Numbered from the stretch's first letter, positions 1-9,448 are shown. The stretch is 64,000 bases of DNA from Streptomyces sp. AC550_RSS872 (GCF_019049285.1 NZ_JAGMUL010000039.1:25554-89553), one strand, 5' to 3'. Numbers and translations: made by a program. Notes: generated from the letters alone by a model not told the origin.

Positions 1-3000
1 CAGCGAGCGGTGCATCCCGAACGCGAACACCACCTGCTCCGACATCAACGCCGACGCCTTCTACTGGTACGACACGCCCTGGGACCTGAACTGCAACGAG
101 GGCGCCACCTGTGACGAGGGCCGGCTCTCCCCGGTGTTCTTCACCCGAAAGCGGCTCACCTCGGTCAAGACGCAGATCCTGAAGTCGGGCGCCTACACGG
201 ACGTCGACTCCTGGAAGCTCACCCACCACTGGGGCATGGCCGACACCGACTACCAGCTGCTCCTCGACTCCGTGCAGCGCACCGGCCACACCGCCAGCCC
301 GGCGATCACCCTGCCGAAGACGTCCTTCACCTACGTCCAGCTCGCCAACCGGCTCGACAGGACCGGCGACGGCTTCGCCCCGTTCATCAAGGAGCGCCTG
401 GCCACCGTCGCCGACGAGGCGGGCGGCCAGATCGACGTCGGCTACTCGGCGCCGGTGTGCGACTTCGGCGCGCTGCCGACCCCGCAGACCAACACCACGC
501 GCTGCTTCCCGCAGTACATCGGCGGCAGTGACACCGACGCCCCGGACCTGCACTGGTTCAACAAGTACGTCACCTCGACGGTCACCCGGACCGACCGCAC
601 CGGCGGCGCCCCGGACCAGGTCAGCGCGTACGAGTACCTGGACGGCGCGGCCTGGCACTACGACGACGATGACGGGCTGACGAAGGAGAAGGAGAAGACC
701 TGGTCGCAGTGGCGCGGCTACGGCCACGTCCGGGTGAAGACCGGTGGTCAGGGCGGTGCGGCCGCGATGCGTTCGCAGGCCGACACCTACTTCCTGCGCG
801 GCATGCACGGCGACCGTGAGACGCCGAGCGGTGGCACGAAGAGCGTGAGCGTCTCGCTCGGCACGGGCGAGGGCGACACGATCACCGACCACGAGTCGGT
901 GGCGGGCTTCGAGTACAAGACCGTCAACTACTCCGGTCCCGGTGGCTCGGTGCTGTCCAAGACCGTGAGCCGGCCGTGGCACCACGAGACCGCCAAGCGG
1001 GTTCGCGACTGGGGCACGATCACCGCCAACCTCTCCGGCGCCGGCGAGAGCAGGACCTGGACGTCGCTGGACAACGGGGCGGGCGACAGGTGGCGTACGA
1101 CCACGACCACGAACGCCTTCGACACGACGGCCGGGCGGATCACCCAGACCGACGACCGCGGTGACGACGCCACCACCGCCGACGACAAGTGCACCCGCAC
1201 GTCCTACCCGGCGTCCGGCACGGTCCTCGCCGTGCCGCTGAGGGCCGAGACGGTTGCCAAGGCCTGCGACGCCACCACCGACCGCGCCAAGGACGTCATC
1301 TCGGACGTCCGCACGGCCTACGACGGCCTCGGCTACGACGCCGCCCCCACCAAGGGCGACGCCACGCGGACCGCGATGCTGAAGTCCCACGACGGCACCA
1401 CGGCCACCTACACGGAGACCAGCGCCACCTACGACTCCTACGGCCGCAAGCTCACCACCAACGACCTGAGCGGCACGGTCACGGTGAAGTCCGGCGCACT
1501 GACCCGCACCGCCCGCACGGACGGCCGTACCACCACGACCGCCTACACGCCGGCCACCGGCTTCCCGACCTCCGCGAAGGTCACCACCCCGCCGGTCACC
1601 CCCGGCGACAGCACCACCGCGCAGTCCACGACCACGAGCAACGACCCGGCGCGCGGCGTACCGCTGACGGTCACCGACACCAACACCAAGGTCACCAACT
1701 TCGCCTACGACGCGCTGGGCCGTAAGACCAAGGTGTGGCTCGCCGACCGGCTCACGGGCGATGTCCCGACGTACGAGTACAGCTACACGATCACCGAGGG
1801 CCAGCCCATTGCCGTCGGCACCAAGACCCTCGGCAACGACGGCGCCCAGGTCACCTCGTACATGCTCTACGACGGCTTCCTGCGCCCACGTCAGTCCCAG
1901 GCCCCCGGCCCCGACGGCGGACGGCTGCTCACCGACACCTTCTACGACGAACGCGGCCTGACGGCGAAGGAGTTCCTGTCCTACTACGACGCGGCCGGGC
2001 CCTCCACGACGCTGGTCAAGCCGCAGGACGCGCTGGATGTGGAGACGCAGAACCGGTACGCGTACGACGGCCTGGGCCGGCAGACCGAGTTCAAGCAGAT
2101 CTTCGGCAACGGCGACGGCGGCCAGGTCCTCAACACCACCAGGACCAGCTACGGCGGTGACCGCACGACGGTCATCCCGCCGGCCGGCGGCACCGCCGCC
2201 ACCACCCTGACCGACGCCCGCGGCCAGACCACCGAGCTGCGACAGCACCACCAGCGCGCCGCCGAGTCGTCGTACGACACCACGAAGTACGGCTTCTCGC
2301 CGAGCGGGAACCTGTCGAAGGTCACCGACCCGGCCGGCAACGAGTGGAGCTACGACTACGACCTGCTGGGCCTGATGACCCTGTCCAAGGACCCGGACAA
2401 GGGCTCGGTCAAATACTTCTACGACGACCGAGGCCTGCTCACCTCCACGCTGGACGCCCGCAACAACACGCTCGCCTACGTCCACGACGGCATGGGCCGC
2501 AAGACGGAGATGCGCACCGGGTCCGCGACGGGCGCCCTGCGCGCCAAGTGGACGTACGACACCATCAGCGGCGCGAAGGGCCACCTCGCCGAGTCCACCC
2601 GGTACGTCGACGGTCAGGCCTACACCTCGAAGGTAGTCGCCTACGACCGGCTCTACCGGCCGCTGCGCACCTCGCTGACCATTCCCGCCACCGAGGCGAA
2701 CAACGGCCTGAGCGGCACCTACCTGGCGACCACCTCGTACAAGGTGTCCGGCCTGGTCGCCGCTGCCGGCCTGCCCAAGGCCGGTGCCCTGCCCGCCTCC
2801 TCCATGGCCTACACCTACGAGGACGACACGCTGCGGCTCATCGGCGTGGACGGCAGCGAGGGCATCAAGTCGACGGCCAGGTACAGCCTGACCGGCAAGC
2901 CGCAGCAGTACGAACTGTCCAACGCGGGCGGCAAGAAGGCCTGGGTCACCAACGAGTACGAGCCCGGCACCCAGCGCCTGTCCTCCACCCGCGTCGACCG

Positions 3001-5311
3001 TCAGGACATCGCGGGCGTGGACCAGGCGTCCACCTTCAAGTACGACGAGATCGGCAACGTCCTGTCCGTCTCGGACACCTCGCGCTCCGGCACGGACACC
3101 CAGTGCTTCGGCTACGACCACCTGCGCCGTCTCACCGAGGCGTGGACCCAGCCGACCGCCGGCTGTGCGAGCGCGCCCGCCGCGTCCGTGCTCGGCGGAC
3201 CGGCGCCGTACTGGCAGTCGTACACCTACGACAAGATCGGCAACCGGCGTACCGAGGTCCGGCACGACGTCACGGGTGACGCGACGAAGGACGTCAAGAG
3301 CACCTACGACTACCCGGTCCCGGGCGCCGGAGTGGTCCGCCCGCACGCCCTGAGGTCGGTCACCCGCACCGGCCCCGGCGTCACGGCGGGCGACAGCTAC
3401 ACGTACGACGCGACCGGCAACACCGACACCCGCACGCTGGGCAGCGGCACGACCCAGGACCTCGACCACGACGCCGAGGGCCGGCTGGTGAAGGTGACCG
3501 AGCCGGTCGAGGGCGGGTCACCGAAGGTCACGGAGTACGTGTACGACGCCGACGGCAACCGGCTCATCGGCCGCACGCCGACGGAGACGACGCTCTACCT
3601 GGGCAGCACCGAGATCACGGTCGCCAAGGGCACGACGACGCCGAAGGCCACCAGGTACATCGACCTCGGCGGCGGCCACACGGCCATCCAGTCCGACGAC
3701 GGCAAGGTCTCCTTCACCACCGCCGACCACCACGGCACGGCGCTGCTCGCCATCGACGCGGCGACGCAGCAGCTCAGCCAGCGCCGGGTGCTGCCGTTCG
3801 GCGGCACCAGGGGTCCTGAACCGGCCACCTGGCCCGGCACCAAGGGCTTCGTCGGCGGCACGAAGGACGCCTCGACAGGACTGACCCACCTGGGCGCCCG
3901 TGAGTACGACCCGGAGACGGGCCGCTTCCTCTCGGTCGACCCGGTGCTGGACCTGACCGATCCGCAGCAGATCAACGGCTACGCCTACAGCAACAACAGC
4001 CCGGTGACGTTCTCCGACCCGACGGGCCTCTACTGCGACGGGTGCAGCGTCGACAACCCGGACTCGGTGTGGGCCCCGGACAAGGGCAACGGCCCCGGAT
4101 GCACGACGTACGCCTGCTACGACAAGGACGGCGACGTCCAGTACCTGACCGGCGGCAGCGGCACGGCCACCAAGAAGTCCACGCAGTCCCCGAGCAAGAC
4201 GGTCAACGTCACGGAGAAGGAGGGCGAGGTCTGGGTCGAGAACATCCGGGTGCCCACCGCCCTTGAACTGGAGTACCTGTACCCGACCGTCGACGAGAAC
4301 GAGCGCGTCGAGAAGTGGGCCAAGAGCAAGTGCTTCGTCCCGGACGACAGCACCTCCGCGTTCTGCGGCGCAGCCGAGTCCCTGGGACTCCTGAACTACG
4401 AGCAGACCCTCTTCGACAAGATCGTCGTCGCTCTGGTCGCCCCGGACATCGACGCCTGGAAGAGCTGTCTGAGCGGCGAGAGCGTGAAGAGCTGCGGCTC
4501 GGCGGCGCTTGATCTGCCGTGGGCGCGGGTGTTCAAGGGGGCGAAGGTCCTCAAGGCGTGCAACAGCTTTGTGCCCGGCACCCGGGTGCTGATGGCGGAC
4601 GGCACGACCAAGGCCATCGAGGACGTCGAGATCGGTGACGAGGTCCTGGCAACGGATCCGAAGACCGGCGAGACCACCGTCAAGACGGTCACCGCGGAGA
4701 TCACGGGTCAGGGCCGCAAGAACCTGGTGACGATCACTCTCGACATCGAGGGTGTCGAGGCGACCGTCACCGCGACCGACGGACACCCCTTCTGGGTCCC
4801 TGAGATCGCCGAGTGGATCACGGCCGACGAGCTGACGCCCGGGCGGGAACTGCGGACGGCCGCAGGCAAGCTGGTCCGGATCGCGAACGTCGACCGCCGG
4901 AGCCGGTCGGCCACGGTACACAACCTCACCGTCGCCGACTTCCACTCGTACTACGTGCTGGCCGGCGAGACCCCGCTGCTGGTGCACAACTCCAGCCCGC
5001 GCCAGTGCTTCCGCGGGGCCAGAGGTGACGACGCGCCGTCGTTCGTTCCGAGCCCCCGCGACTACAAAGTCGATCGCGAGACGGGCTTCGTACGCGAAAC
5101 CCACGGGGTGTCGGTGTTCGACAATCCCGGGAGCGTCACCTCGAACGGCTTCGTCCCGCACATGATCGACCAGTCGTCGCTGCCCGACACCCTCCGTATC
5201 ATCCAGCGCGGAAGGGATCCTCGGCACTTCGAGATCGTTCCTGCTCCGGGCGCGGATCTCACGCCCGAGCGATACGCCGAGGAACTCGCGAAGATCAGGC
5301 TGCATGAGTAG
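1..5311 (+). CDS. RHS/YD-repeat polymorphic toxin with HINT domain, 5' partial
   Basis: This is the end of a very large secreted or surface RHS-family toxin. The frame is open from base 2 with no stop, so the N-terminus lies outside the window; 1,769 residues are visible. Many YD repeats are present (for example YDALGRK, YDGLGRQ, YDDRGLL, YDKIGNR). They lead into the RHS-associated core at about 3890-4035 (LGAREYDPETGRFLSVDP, then DPTGL). A HINT autoprocessing domain runs from Cys at 4559 (CNSFVPGTRV) to VHN ending at 4990. The last ~106 residues (4991-5308) form a separate variable C-terminal domain, presumably the toxin. By family logic the RHS shell encloses the toxin and HINT cleavage releases it. 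I cannot assign the toxin domain to a family. The next gene overlaps by 8 bases and is the candidate immunity gene. Confidence 0.9.
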   Translation, partial: SERCIPNANTTCSDINADAFYWYDTPWDLNCNEGATCDEGRLSPVFFTRKRLTSVKTQILKSGAYTDVDSWKLTHHWGMADTDYQLLLDSVQRTGHTASPAITLPKTSFTYVQLANRLDRTGDGFAPFIKERLATVADEAGGQIDVGYSAPVCDFGALPTPQTNTTRCFPQYIGGSDTDAPDLHWFNKYVTSTVTRTDRTGGAPDQVSAYEYLDGAAWHYDDDDGLTKEKEKTWSQWRGYGHVRVKTGGQGGAAAMRSQADTYFLRGMHGDRETPSGGTKSVSVSLGTGEGDTITDHESVAGFEYKTVNYSGPGGSVLSKTVSRPWHHETAKRVRDWGTITANLSGAGESRTWTSLDNGAGDRWRTTTTTNAFDTTAGRITQTDDRGDDATTADDKCTRTSYPASGTVLAVPLRAETVAKACDATTDRAKDVISDVRTAYDGLGYDAAPTKGDATRTAMLKSHDGTTATYTETSATYDSYGRKLTTNDLSGTVTVKSGALTRTARTDGRTTTTAYTPATGFPTSAKVTTPPVTPGDSTTAQSTTTSNDPARGVPLTVTDTNTKVTNFAYDALGRKTKVWLADRLTGDVPTYEYSYTITEGQPIAVGTKTLGNDGAQVTSYMLYDGFLRPRQSQAPGPDGGRLLTDTFYDERGLTAKEFLSYYDAAGPSTTLVKPQDALDVETQNRYAYDGLGRQTEFKQIFGNGDGGQVLNTTRTSYGGDRTTVIPPAGGTAATTLTDARGQTTELRQHHQRAAESSYDTTKYGFSPSGNLSKVTDPAGNEWSYDYDLLGLMTLSKDPDKGSVKYFYDDRGLLTSTLDARNNTLAYVHDGMGRKTEMRTGSATGALRAKWTYDTISGAKGHLAESTRYVDGQAYTSKVVAYDRLYRPLRTSLTIPATEANNGLSGTYLATTSYKVSGLVAAAGLPKAGALPASSMAYTYEDDTLRLIGVDGSEGIKSTARYSLTGKPQQYELSNAGGKKAWVTNEYEPGTQRLSSTRVDRQDIAGVDQASTFKYDEIGNVLSVSDTSRSGTDTQCFGYDHLRRLTEAWTQPTAGCASAPAASVLGGPAPYWQSYTYDKIGNRRTEVRHDVTGDATKDVKSTYDYPVPGAGVVRPHALRSVTRTGPGVTAGDSYTYDATGNTDTRTLGSGTTQDLDHDAEGRLVKVTEPVEGGSPKVTEYVYDADGNRLIGRTPTETTLYLGSTEITVAKGTTTPKATRYIDLGGGHTAIQSDDGKVSFTTADHHGTALLAIDAATQQLSQRRVLPFGGTRGPEPATWPGTKGFVGGTKDASTGLTHLGAREYDPETGRFLSVDPVLDLTDPQQINGYAYSNNSPVTFSDPTGLYCDGCSVDNPDSVWAPDKGNGPGCTTYACYDKDGDVQYLTGGSGTATKKSTQSPSKTVNVTEKEGEVWVENIRVPTALELEYLYPTVDENERVEKWAKSKCFVPDDSTSAFCGAAESLGLLNYEQTLFDKIVVALVAPDIDAWKSCLSGESVKSCGSAALDLPWARVFKGAKVLKACNSFVPGTRVLMADGTTKAIEDVEIGDEVLATDPKTGETTVKTVTAEITGQGRKNLVTITLDIEGVEATVTATDGHPFWVPEIAEWITADELTPGRELRTAAGKLVRIANVDRRSRSATVHNLTVADFHSYYVLAGETPLLVHNSSPRQCFRGARGDDAPSFVPSPRDYKVDRETGFVRETHGVSVFDNPGSVTSNGFVPHMIDQSSLPDTLRIIQRGRDPRHFEIVPAPGADLTPERYAEELAKIRLHE

Positions 5312-5618
5312 TGAGGGGATGGCCCGCGTGTACGACCTGGAGTTCCCCGACCATCTGGACGGTTACGAGGCCGAAGTCGAGGCCAAGGGCTATCTGGAGG
5401 GCGTGAAGGTGAGCCGGCGTGGCTCCGTCTATGAACTGACGATCTACGACCCGGTTCGCCTCGGCCAGGAGGTCACCGACGAAGTGGCGGCGGACGGATC
5501 TTTCGCCGTGGCGAACCTCGTAGTCGTCGACCGTGTCACGCGCGAGGAGATCTCCCGCGCCGTGGAGCGGCAGTCCCGAAGCGACTTCTCGGGGCTGGCG
5601 CCCACGTCGGCCGGGTAG
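5304..5618 (+). CDS. small protein, candidate immunity protein for the RHS toxin
   Basis: A 104-residue soluble acidic protein with no signal peptide or membrane segment; I do not recognise the family. Its ATG lies inside the last codons of the RHS gene, with an 8-base overlap, so it should be translationally coupled to the toxin. A second in-frame ATG at 5319 (MARVYDLE) is possible, but the bases just upstream leave no proper Shine-Dalgarno spacing. In polymorphic toxin loci the gene immediately after the toxin tip normally encodes the cognate immunity protein, so that role is inferred from position, size and coupling only. The gene ends just before a strong bidirectional hairpin. Confidence 0.75.
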   Translation: MSSEGMARVYDLEFPDHLDGYEAEVEAKGYLEGVKVSRRGSVYELTIYDPVRLGQEVTDEVAADGSFAVANLVVVDRVTREEISRAVERQSRSDFSGLAPTSAG

Positions 5619-5640
5619 CCGGGAGGGCGCCTGCCGCCGG

Positions 5641-5667
5641 TGCGGACCCTTCAGGAAAGGGTCCGCA
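5641..5667. terminator. bidirectional hairpin terminator
   Basis: A perfect 11-bp stem (5641-5651 with 5657-5667) around a 5-base loop. It lies between the convergent immunity and GH3 genes and overlaps the last codons and stop of the GH3 gene. There is no long T tract, as is common in Streptomyces. Confidence 0.7.
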
Positions 5668-7960
5668 CCTCCGTCTCGCAGCGCAGTTGCCGGTCCGCCC
5701 CCAACTCCCGTACCGGCCCCGTGAGTTCAAGCCGCGCCGTGTGCCGAGTGTCCGCGCTGGAGGCCGCCAGCCGCAGTTCCAGCAGGCCGGGTTCGACCAC
5801 CCTTCGACCCGAACGGTCGGTGAACGACGACAGATCCGCGTGGAAGCCGAACGTCACCCGGCTCGCCTCGCCCGGCGCCAACTCCACCCGCTGGTAGCCG
5901 ATCAGCCGCACGTCCGGCCGGGTCACCGACGCCACCGGATCGTGCAGGTACAGCTGGACCACCTCCGCGCCCGCGCGCTCGCCCGTGTTGCGGACGGTCA
6001 GCGACACGTCGTACGAGCCGTCCGTGCTGATCTCCGACTCTCCCGAATCCACGGACTCCCACGCGAACGACGTGTACGACCGCCCATGCCCGAACGCGTA
6101 CAACGGCGTCGGATCCAGATTGCTGACCTCCCCCGCCAGCCCCAGCGGCGGCTGTAGGTACGTCCACGGCTGGCCCCCGGGCTCCCGGGGCACGCTCACC
6201 GGCAGCCTCCCCGACGGGTTGACCCGGCCCGACAGCACTCCCGCCACCGCGGGGCCGCCCTCCTCGCCCGGGAAGAACGCCTGGACGACCGCCGCCAGAC
6301 GACCGTCCCAGCGGCCCAGCGCGTACGGGCGGCCGGTGAGCAGGACCAGCACCACCGGGACGCCCGTGGCCACGAGCGCGTCCAGCAGATCTGCCTGCAC
6401 ACCCGGCAGGCGGAGGTCCGTCACATCGCAGCCCTCGCCCGAGGTGCCCCGCCCGAAAAGCCCCGCCCGGTCGCCCAGCACCGCGAGGCACACGTCCGCC
6501 TCCGACGCCCGCGTCACCGCCTCCTCGAAGCCCGCCGGGTCCGGGTCCAAGACGTCGCAGCCCTGCGCGAACGTCACCTTGGCGTCCGGAAGTTCGGCGC
6601 GCAGCGCCTCCAGGACCGTCGGGATCTCGACGCCCGTCGGCACCTCGGGGTGGTGCGTGAGGACGTGCGACGGGAAGGAGTAGCAGCCCAGCATCGCCAG
6701 GGCGTCCGCCGCGCGCGGGCCCACGACCGCGATACGGGCGTCGGGCGGCAGCGGCAGGATGCCGTCCGGGTTGTCCAGCAGGACCACCGACTCCTCCGCC
6801 ACGCGTCGGGCCAGTGCCCGGTTCGCGGGGGAGTCCAGGTCGATACGTGCCGTCGCCGGCTCCGGGGACCAGTCCTCGTCCAGGAGGCCCAGCTCGCACT
6901 TCTGGAGCAGGACCCGGCGGGCCGCGCGGTCCACCAGCTCCTCGGGGACCTCGCCCGCCCGGACGGCCTCCACCAGCGGTTTCCCGTAGCAGTTCAGGGT
7001 CGGCAGTTCCACGTCGATGCCGGCCGCCAGCGCCGCGTGCGCCGCCTCGGCCGGTGACCCCGCCACGCGATGCAGGGTCTCCAGGAAGCCGATGCCGAAG
7101 TAGTCGGCGACCACCGTGCCCGTGAAACCCCACTGCTCGCGAAGGAGTTCGGTGAGCAGTGCCGGGTCGGCGGAGGCCGGCACGCCGTCCGTCTCGTTGT
7201 ACGCCGCCATCACCGAGCGCGCCCCGCCCTCGCGCAGCGCCATCTCGAACGGGGGGAGGGTCACGTCCGCCAGCTCCCGGACGCCCGCCCGCACCGGCGC
7301 GAGATTGCGGGCGCCCGCCGAGGACGCGTACCCGGCGAAGTGCTTCAGCGTCGCGACCACCCCGGCCGACTCCAGGCCCCGGACGTACGCCGTGCCGATC
7401 GTGCCGGCCAGATACGGATCCTCGCCGATGGTCTCCTCGACCCGGCCCCAGCGCGGATCGCGTACGACGTCCAGGACGGGCGCGAGACCCTGGTGGACGC
7501 CCACGGAGCGCAGGTCCTCGCCGATGCGGCGGGCCATCTCCTCGACGAGCGGGGGGTCGAAGGTGGCCCCCCACGCCAGCGGGACCGGATAGGCCGTGGC
7601 CTGCCAGGCCGTGAACCCCGCCAGGCACTCCTCGTGGGCCACGGCCGGGATGCCGAAGCGGCCCGCCGCGGCGATCCGGCGCTGGGCGCGGGCCAGCGCC
7701 TGCGCGCCCAGCGCCGGGTCCACGGGGGCGGTGCCGAAGGAGCGGGTGAGCTGGCCGAGGCCGTGGGTGATCAGCTCGTTCCAGTCGTAGTCGGCGTTCA
7801 TGTCGTGCTGGTGCGGGGCGACGCCCTCGCCGTCCGTTTCGGCGCCCACCCACACGCCGTACAGCTGGGCGGTCTTCTCCTGAAGGGTCATCCGGGAGAG
7901 GAGGTCGTCGACGCGGTCGGCGGCGGGCAGGGCGGGGTCGCGCCAGGGGGCGGTGGTCAT
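5651..7960 (-). CDS. glycoside hydrolase family 3 (beta-glucosidase/beta-xylosidase type)
   Basis: A 769-residue GH3 enzyme that removes sugars from the non-reducing ends of beta-linked oligosaccharides by a retaining mechanism. It has the N-terminal TIM barrel, the alpha/beta sandwich domain and a C-terminal fibronectin-III-like domain (GAEVVQLYLHDP onward). The nucleophile should be Asp286 in VVADYFG. There is no signal peptide from the chosen start, so the enzyme is probably cytoplasmic and acts on imported oligosaccharides. I chose the ATG at 7960 because GACAGGAG lies four bases upstream; a longer frame to 8008 has no such site. It is divergent from a LacI-type regulator, which is likely its repressor. 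Beta-xylosidase versus beta-glucosidase specificity cannot be settled by eye. Confidence 0.92.
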   Translation of the reverse strand: MTTAPWRDPALPAADRVDDLLSRMTLQEKTAQLYGVWVGAETDGEGVAPHQHDMNADYDWNELITHGLGQLTRSFGTAPVDPALGAQALARAQRRIAAAGRFGIPAVAHEECLAGFTAWQATAYPVPLAWGATFDPPLVEEMARRIGEDLRSVGVHQGLAPVLDVVRDPRWGRVEETIGEDPYLAGTIGTAYVRGLESAGVVATLKHFAGYASSAGARNLAPVRAGVRELADVTLPPFEMALREGGARSVMAAYNETDGVPASADPALLTELLREQWGFTGTVVADYFGIGFLETLHRVAGSPAEAAHAALAAGIDVELPTLNCYGKPLVEAVRAGEVPEELVDRAARRVLLQKCELGLLDEDWSPEPATARIDLDSPANRALARRVAEESVVLLDNPDGILPLPPDARIAVVGPRAADALAMLGCYSFPSHVLTHHPEVPTGVEIPTVLEALRAELPDAKVTFAQGCDVLDPDPAGFEEAVTRASEADVCLAVLGDRAGLFGRGTSGEGCDVTDLRLPGVQADLLDALVATGVPVVLVLLTGRPYALGRWDGRLAAVVQAFFPGEEGGPAVAGVLSGRVNPSGRLPVSVPREPGGQPWTYLQPPLGLAGEVSNLDPTPLYAFGHGRSYTSFAWESVDSGESEISTDGSYDVSLTVRNTGERAGAEVVQLYLHDPVASVTRPDVRLIGYQRVELAPGEASRVTFGFHADLSSFTDRSGRRVVEPGLLELRLAASSADTRHTARLELTGPVRELGADRQLRCETEVRTLS

Positions 7961-7989
7961 GAAACTCCTGTCGGGGCGAGGCCCACTCG

Positions 7990-8026
7990 CGAATGTTTCG
8001 TTGTTCACCTCGAATGTTCCGGGAAC
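7990..8026. promoter_or_regulatory. candidate LacI-type operators in the divergent intergenic region
   Basis: The octamer CGAATGTT occurs twice as a direct repeat (7990-7997 and 8011-8018), start points 21 bases apart, about two helical turns. The second copy runs into an 11-base palindrome, GTTCCGGGAAC (8016-8026). The site lies between the GH3 gene and the LacI gene, so it is a plausible target of that regulator. No binding site is proven. Confidence 0.4.
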
Positions 8027-8081
8027 CTAGGCGTGGTGAGAAGGGTTCGTCAAGAGGCCGCGCAGGGATACGATCGCCGCC

Positions 8082-9170
8082 ATGACACCTTCGGAGCCCG
8101 CCGAAACCCGGACGACAATGCGTGAAACCCGGACGACATCCCCGTCCTCCGGCCGGTCCACGCAGACCGCGACCCTCGCCGAGATCGCCCGCGAGGCCGG
8201 CGTCTCCGCGCCGACTGTTTCGAAGGTCCTCAACGGACGAGCCGATGTCGCCCCGGCCACCCGCAGCCGGGTCGAGGAGCTGCTGCGCGCCCACGGCTAC
8301 CGCCGGCGGCGGGCCGAGGCCAGCCGGTCACCCCTCATCGACCTGGTCTTCCACGAGCTGGAGAGCGCGTGGGCGATGGAGGTCATCCGGGGTGTGGAGA
8401 ACGTCGCCCGGGACGCCGGCCTGAGTGTGGTGCTCAGTGAGAGCGCCGGGCGCCTGACCCCGGGGCGCACCTGGGCCGACCAGGTCGCCGCCCGCCGCCC
8501 GCACGGCGTGATCCTCGTGCTGTCCGGCCTCGACGAGTCCCAGCGGGCCCTGCTGACCAGCCGGTCGATCCCGTTCGTGGTGATGGACCCGGCGGGCGAC
8601 CCGGGCGCCGACGTGCCGTCCATCGGGGCGACCAACTGGCAGGGCGGACTGGCCGCCACCCGGCACCTGGTCGAGCTCGGACACCGCAGGATCGGCGCGA
8701 TCACCGGGCCGTCCCGGATGATGTGCAGCCGCGCCCGCATCGACGGCTACCGCGCCGCCCTGGAGACGGCCGGGCTCCCGGTCGACCCCGACCTGATCCG
8801 GCCCGGCGACTTCCACCACGAGACCGGCTACCGGCAGGGCCTGGAACTGCTGCGCCGCCCGAACCGGCCGACCGCCGTCTTCGCCGGGAACGACCTCCAG
8901 GCGCTCGGTCTGTACGAGGCCGCGCGCGAGCTGGGGCTGCGGATCCCGGAGGACCTCAGCGTGGTCGGCTTCGACGATCTGCCGATCGCGCGCTGGGTGG
9001 GGCCGCCGCTGACGACCGTACGGCAGCCGCTGACGGAGATGGCGGAGGCCGCGGCGAAGCTGGTCCTCGACCTGGCGCGGGAGGAGGGGACACCGGCGGC
9101 GACGCGGGTGGAGCTGGCGACCAGCCTCGTGGTGCGCAGCAGCACCGGGGCGCCTGCGGCCGGAAACTGA
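8082..9170 (+). CDS. LacI-family transcriptional regulator
   Basis: A 362-residue repressor with a LacI helix-turn-helix at about residues 31-52 (TLAEIAREAGVSAPTVSKVL) after a Thr/Arg-rich lead of 30 residues. A periplasmic-binding-protein-like sugar-sensing domain follows. The family binds short palindromes as dimers or tetramers and is released by a sugar inducer. It is transcribed away from the GH3 gene and just before a CBM2 remnant, so control of plant-polysaccharide use is the likely role. The Shine-Dalgarno match before the ATG is weak (AGGGA, too far upstream). An internal ATG at 8118 would also keep the whole DNA-binding domain. Confidence 0.9.
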   Translation: MTPSEPAETRTTMRETRTTSPSSGRSTQTATLAEIAREAGVSAPTVSKVLNGRADVAPATRSRVEELLRAHGYRRRRAEASRSPLIDLVFHELESAWAMEVIRGVENVARDAGLSVVLSESAGRLTPGRTWADQVAARRPHGVILVLSGLDESQRALLTSRSIPFVVMDPAGDPGADVPSIGATNWQGGLAATRHLVELGHRRIGAITGPSRMMCSRARIDGYRAALETAGLPVDPDLIRPGDFHHETGYRQGLELLRRPNRPTAVFAGNDLQALGLYEAARELGLRIPEDLSVVGFDDLPIARWVGPPLTTVRQPLTEMAEAAAKLVLDLAREEGTPAATRVELATSLVVRSSTGAPAAGN

Positions 9171-9174
9171 CGTA

Positions 9175-9200
9175 TTGACGGGTGGGGAGAGCGCCTCCAC
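9175..9200 (+). promoter_or_regulatory. relic promoter/operator of a degraded secreted glycosidase gene
   Basis: TTGACG (9175-9180) is followed by an imperfect palindrome centred on GAGAGCGCCTC (about 9187-9197). It resembles the CebR-type operator TGGGAGCGCTCCCA found before Streptomyces cellulase genes, but with an insertion and mismatches. It lies directly upstream of the CBM2 remnant. The assignment is inference from resemblance and position. Confidence 0.35.
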
Positions 9201-9251
9201 ACTCCCCCGAAGTCAATCGGTTACACGGCCGAAACTTTCGGATGCCCCGCC

Positions 9252-9448
9252 ATGAGAACCTCCAAATCGTTCCCACCCACGGACGCGTGCACGGCGGTCT
9301 ACAGCGTCGCCTTACGCAGTCGGGGGCGACCGTCACCTGCTCCAACGCCTCGTACAACGGGACGGTTCCCGACGGCGGTTCGGTCACCTTCGGCTTCAAC
9401 GGGGCGTGGAGCGGGAGCAATCCGGTGTCGACGGTGACGCTGGGCTGA
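9252..9448 (+). pseudogene. remnant of a secreted CBM2 (cellulose-binding) protein
   Basis: Two pieces of a family 2 carbohydrate-binding module lie side by side in different frames. In the frame of the ATG at 9252 the start MRTSK is followed by DACTAVYSVA, which resembles the first strand of CBM2. From about 9317 the +2 frame reads the last half of a CBM2 (TVTCSNASYNGTV, SVTFGFNGAWSGSNP) to the TGA at 9446-9448. The catalytic domain, most of the signal peptide and the middle of the module are missing. The simplest reading is an old internal deletion plus frameshift in a cellulase, xylanase or LPMO gene, leaving promoter and tail. A 61-residue peptide could still be made from the first frame. 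Confidence 0.65.

Noticed and set aside
3518..5305. A 595-codon open frame on the minus strand opposite the RHS gene
   Set aside because: It mirrors the codon bias of the real gene, has no family resemblance or ribosome site, and similar mirror frames lie opposite most long genes here (for example 5727-8294, 16294-18048, 38963-41911).
9182..9448. An 88-codon frame read as an intact small gene
   Set aside because: Only its second half resembles CBM2; the first half overlaps a promoter/operator relic and a second frame holding the CBM2 start, so a pseudogene is the better reading.
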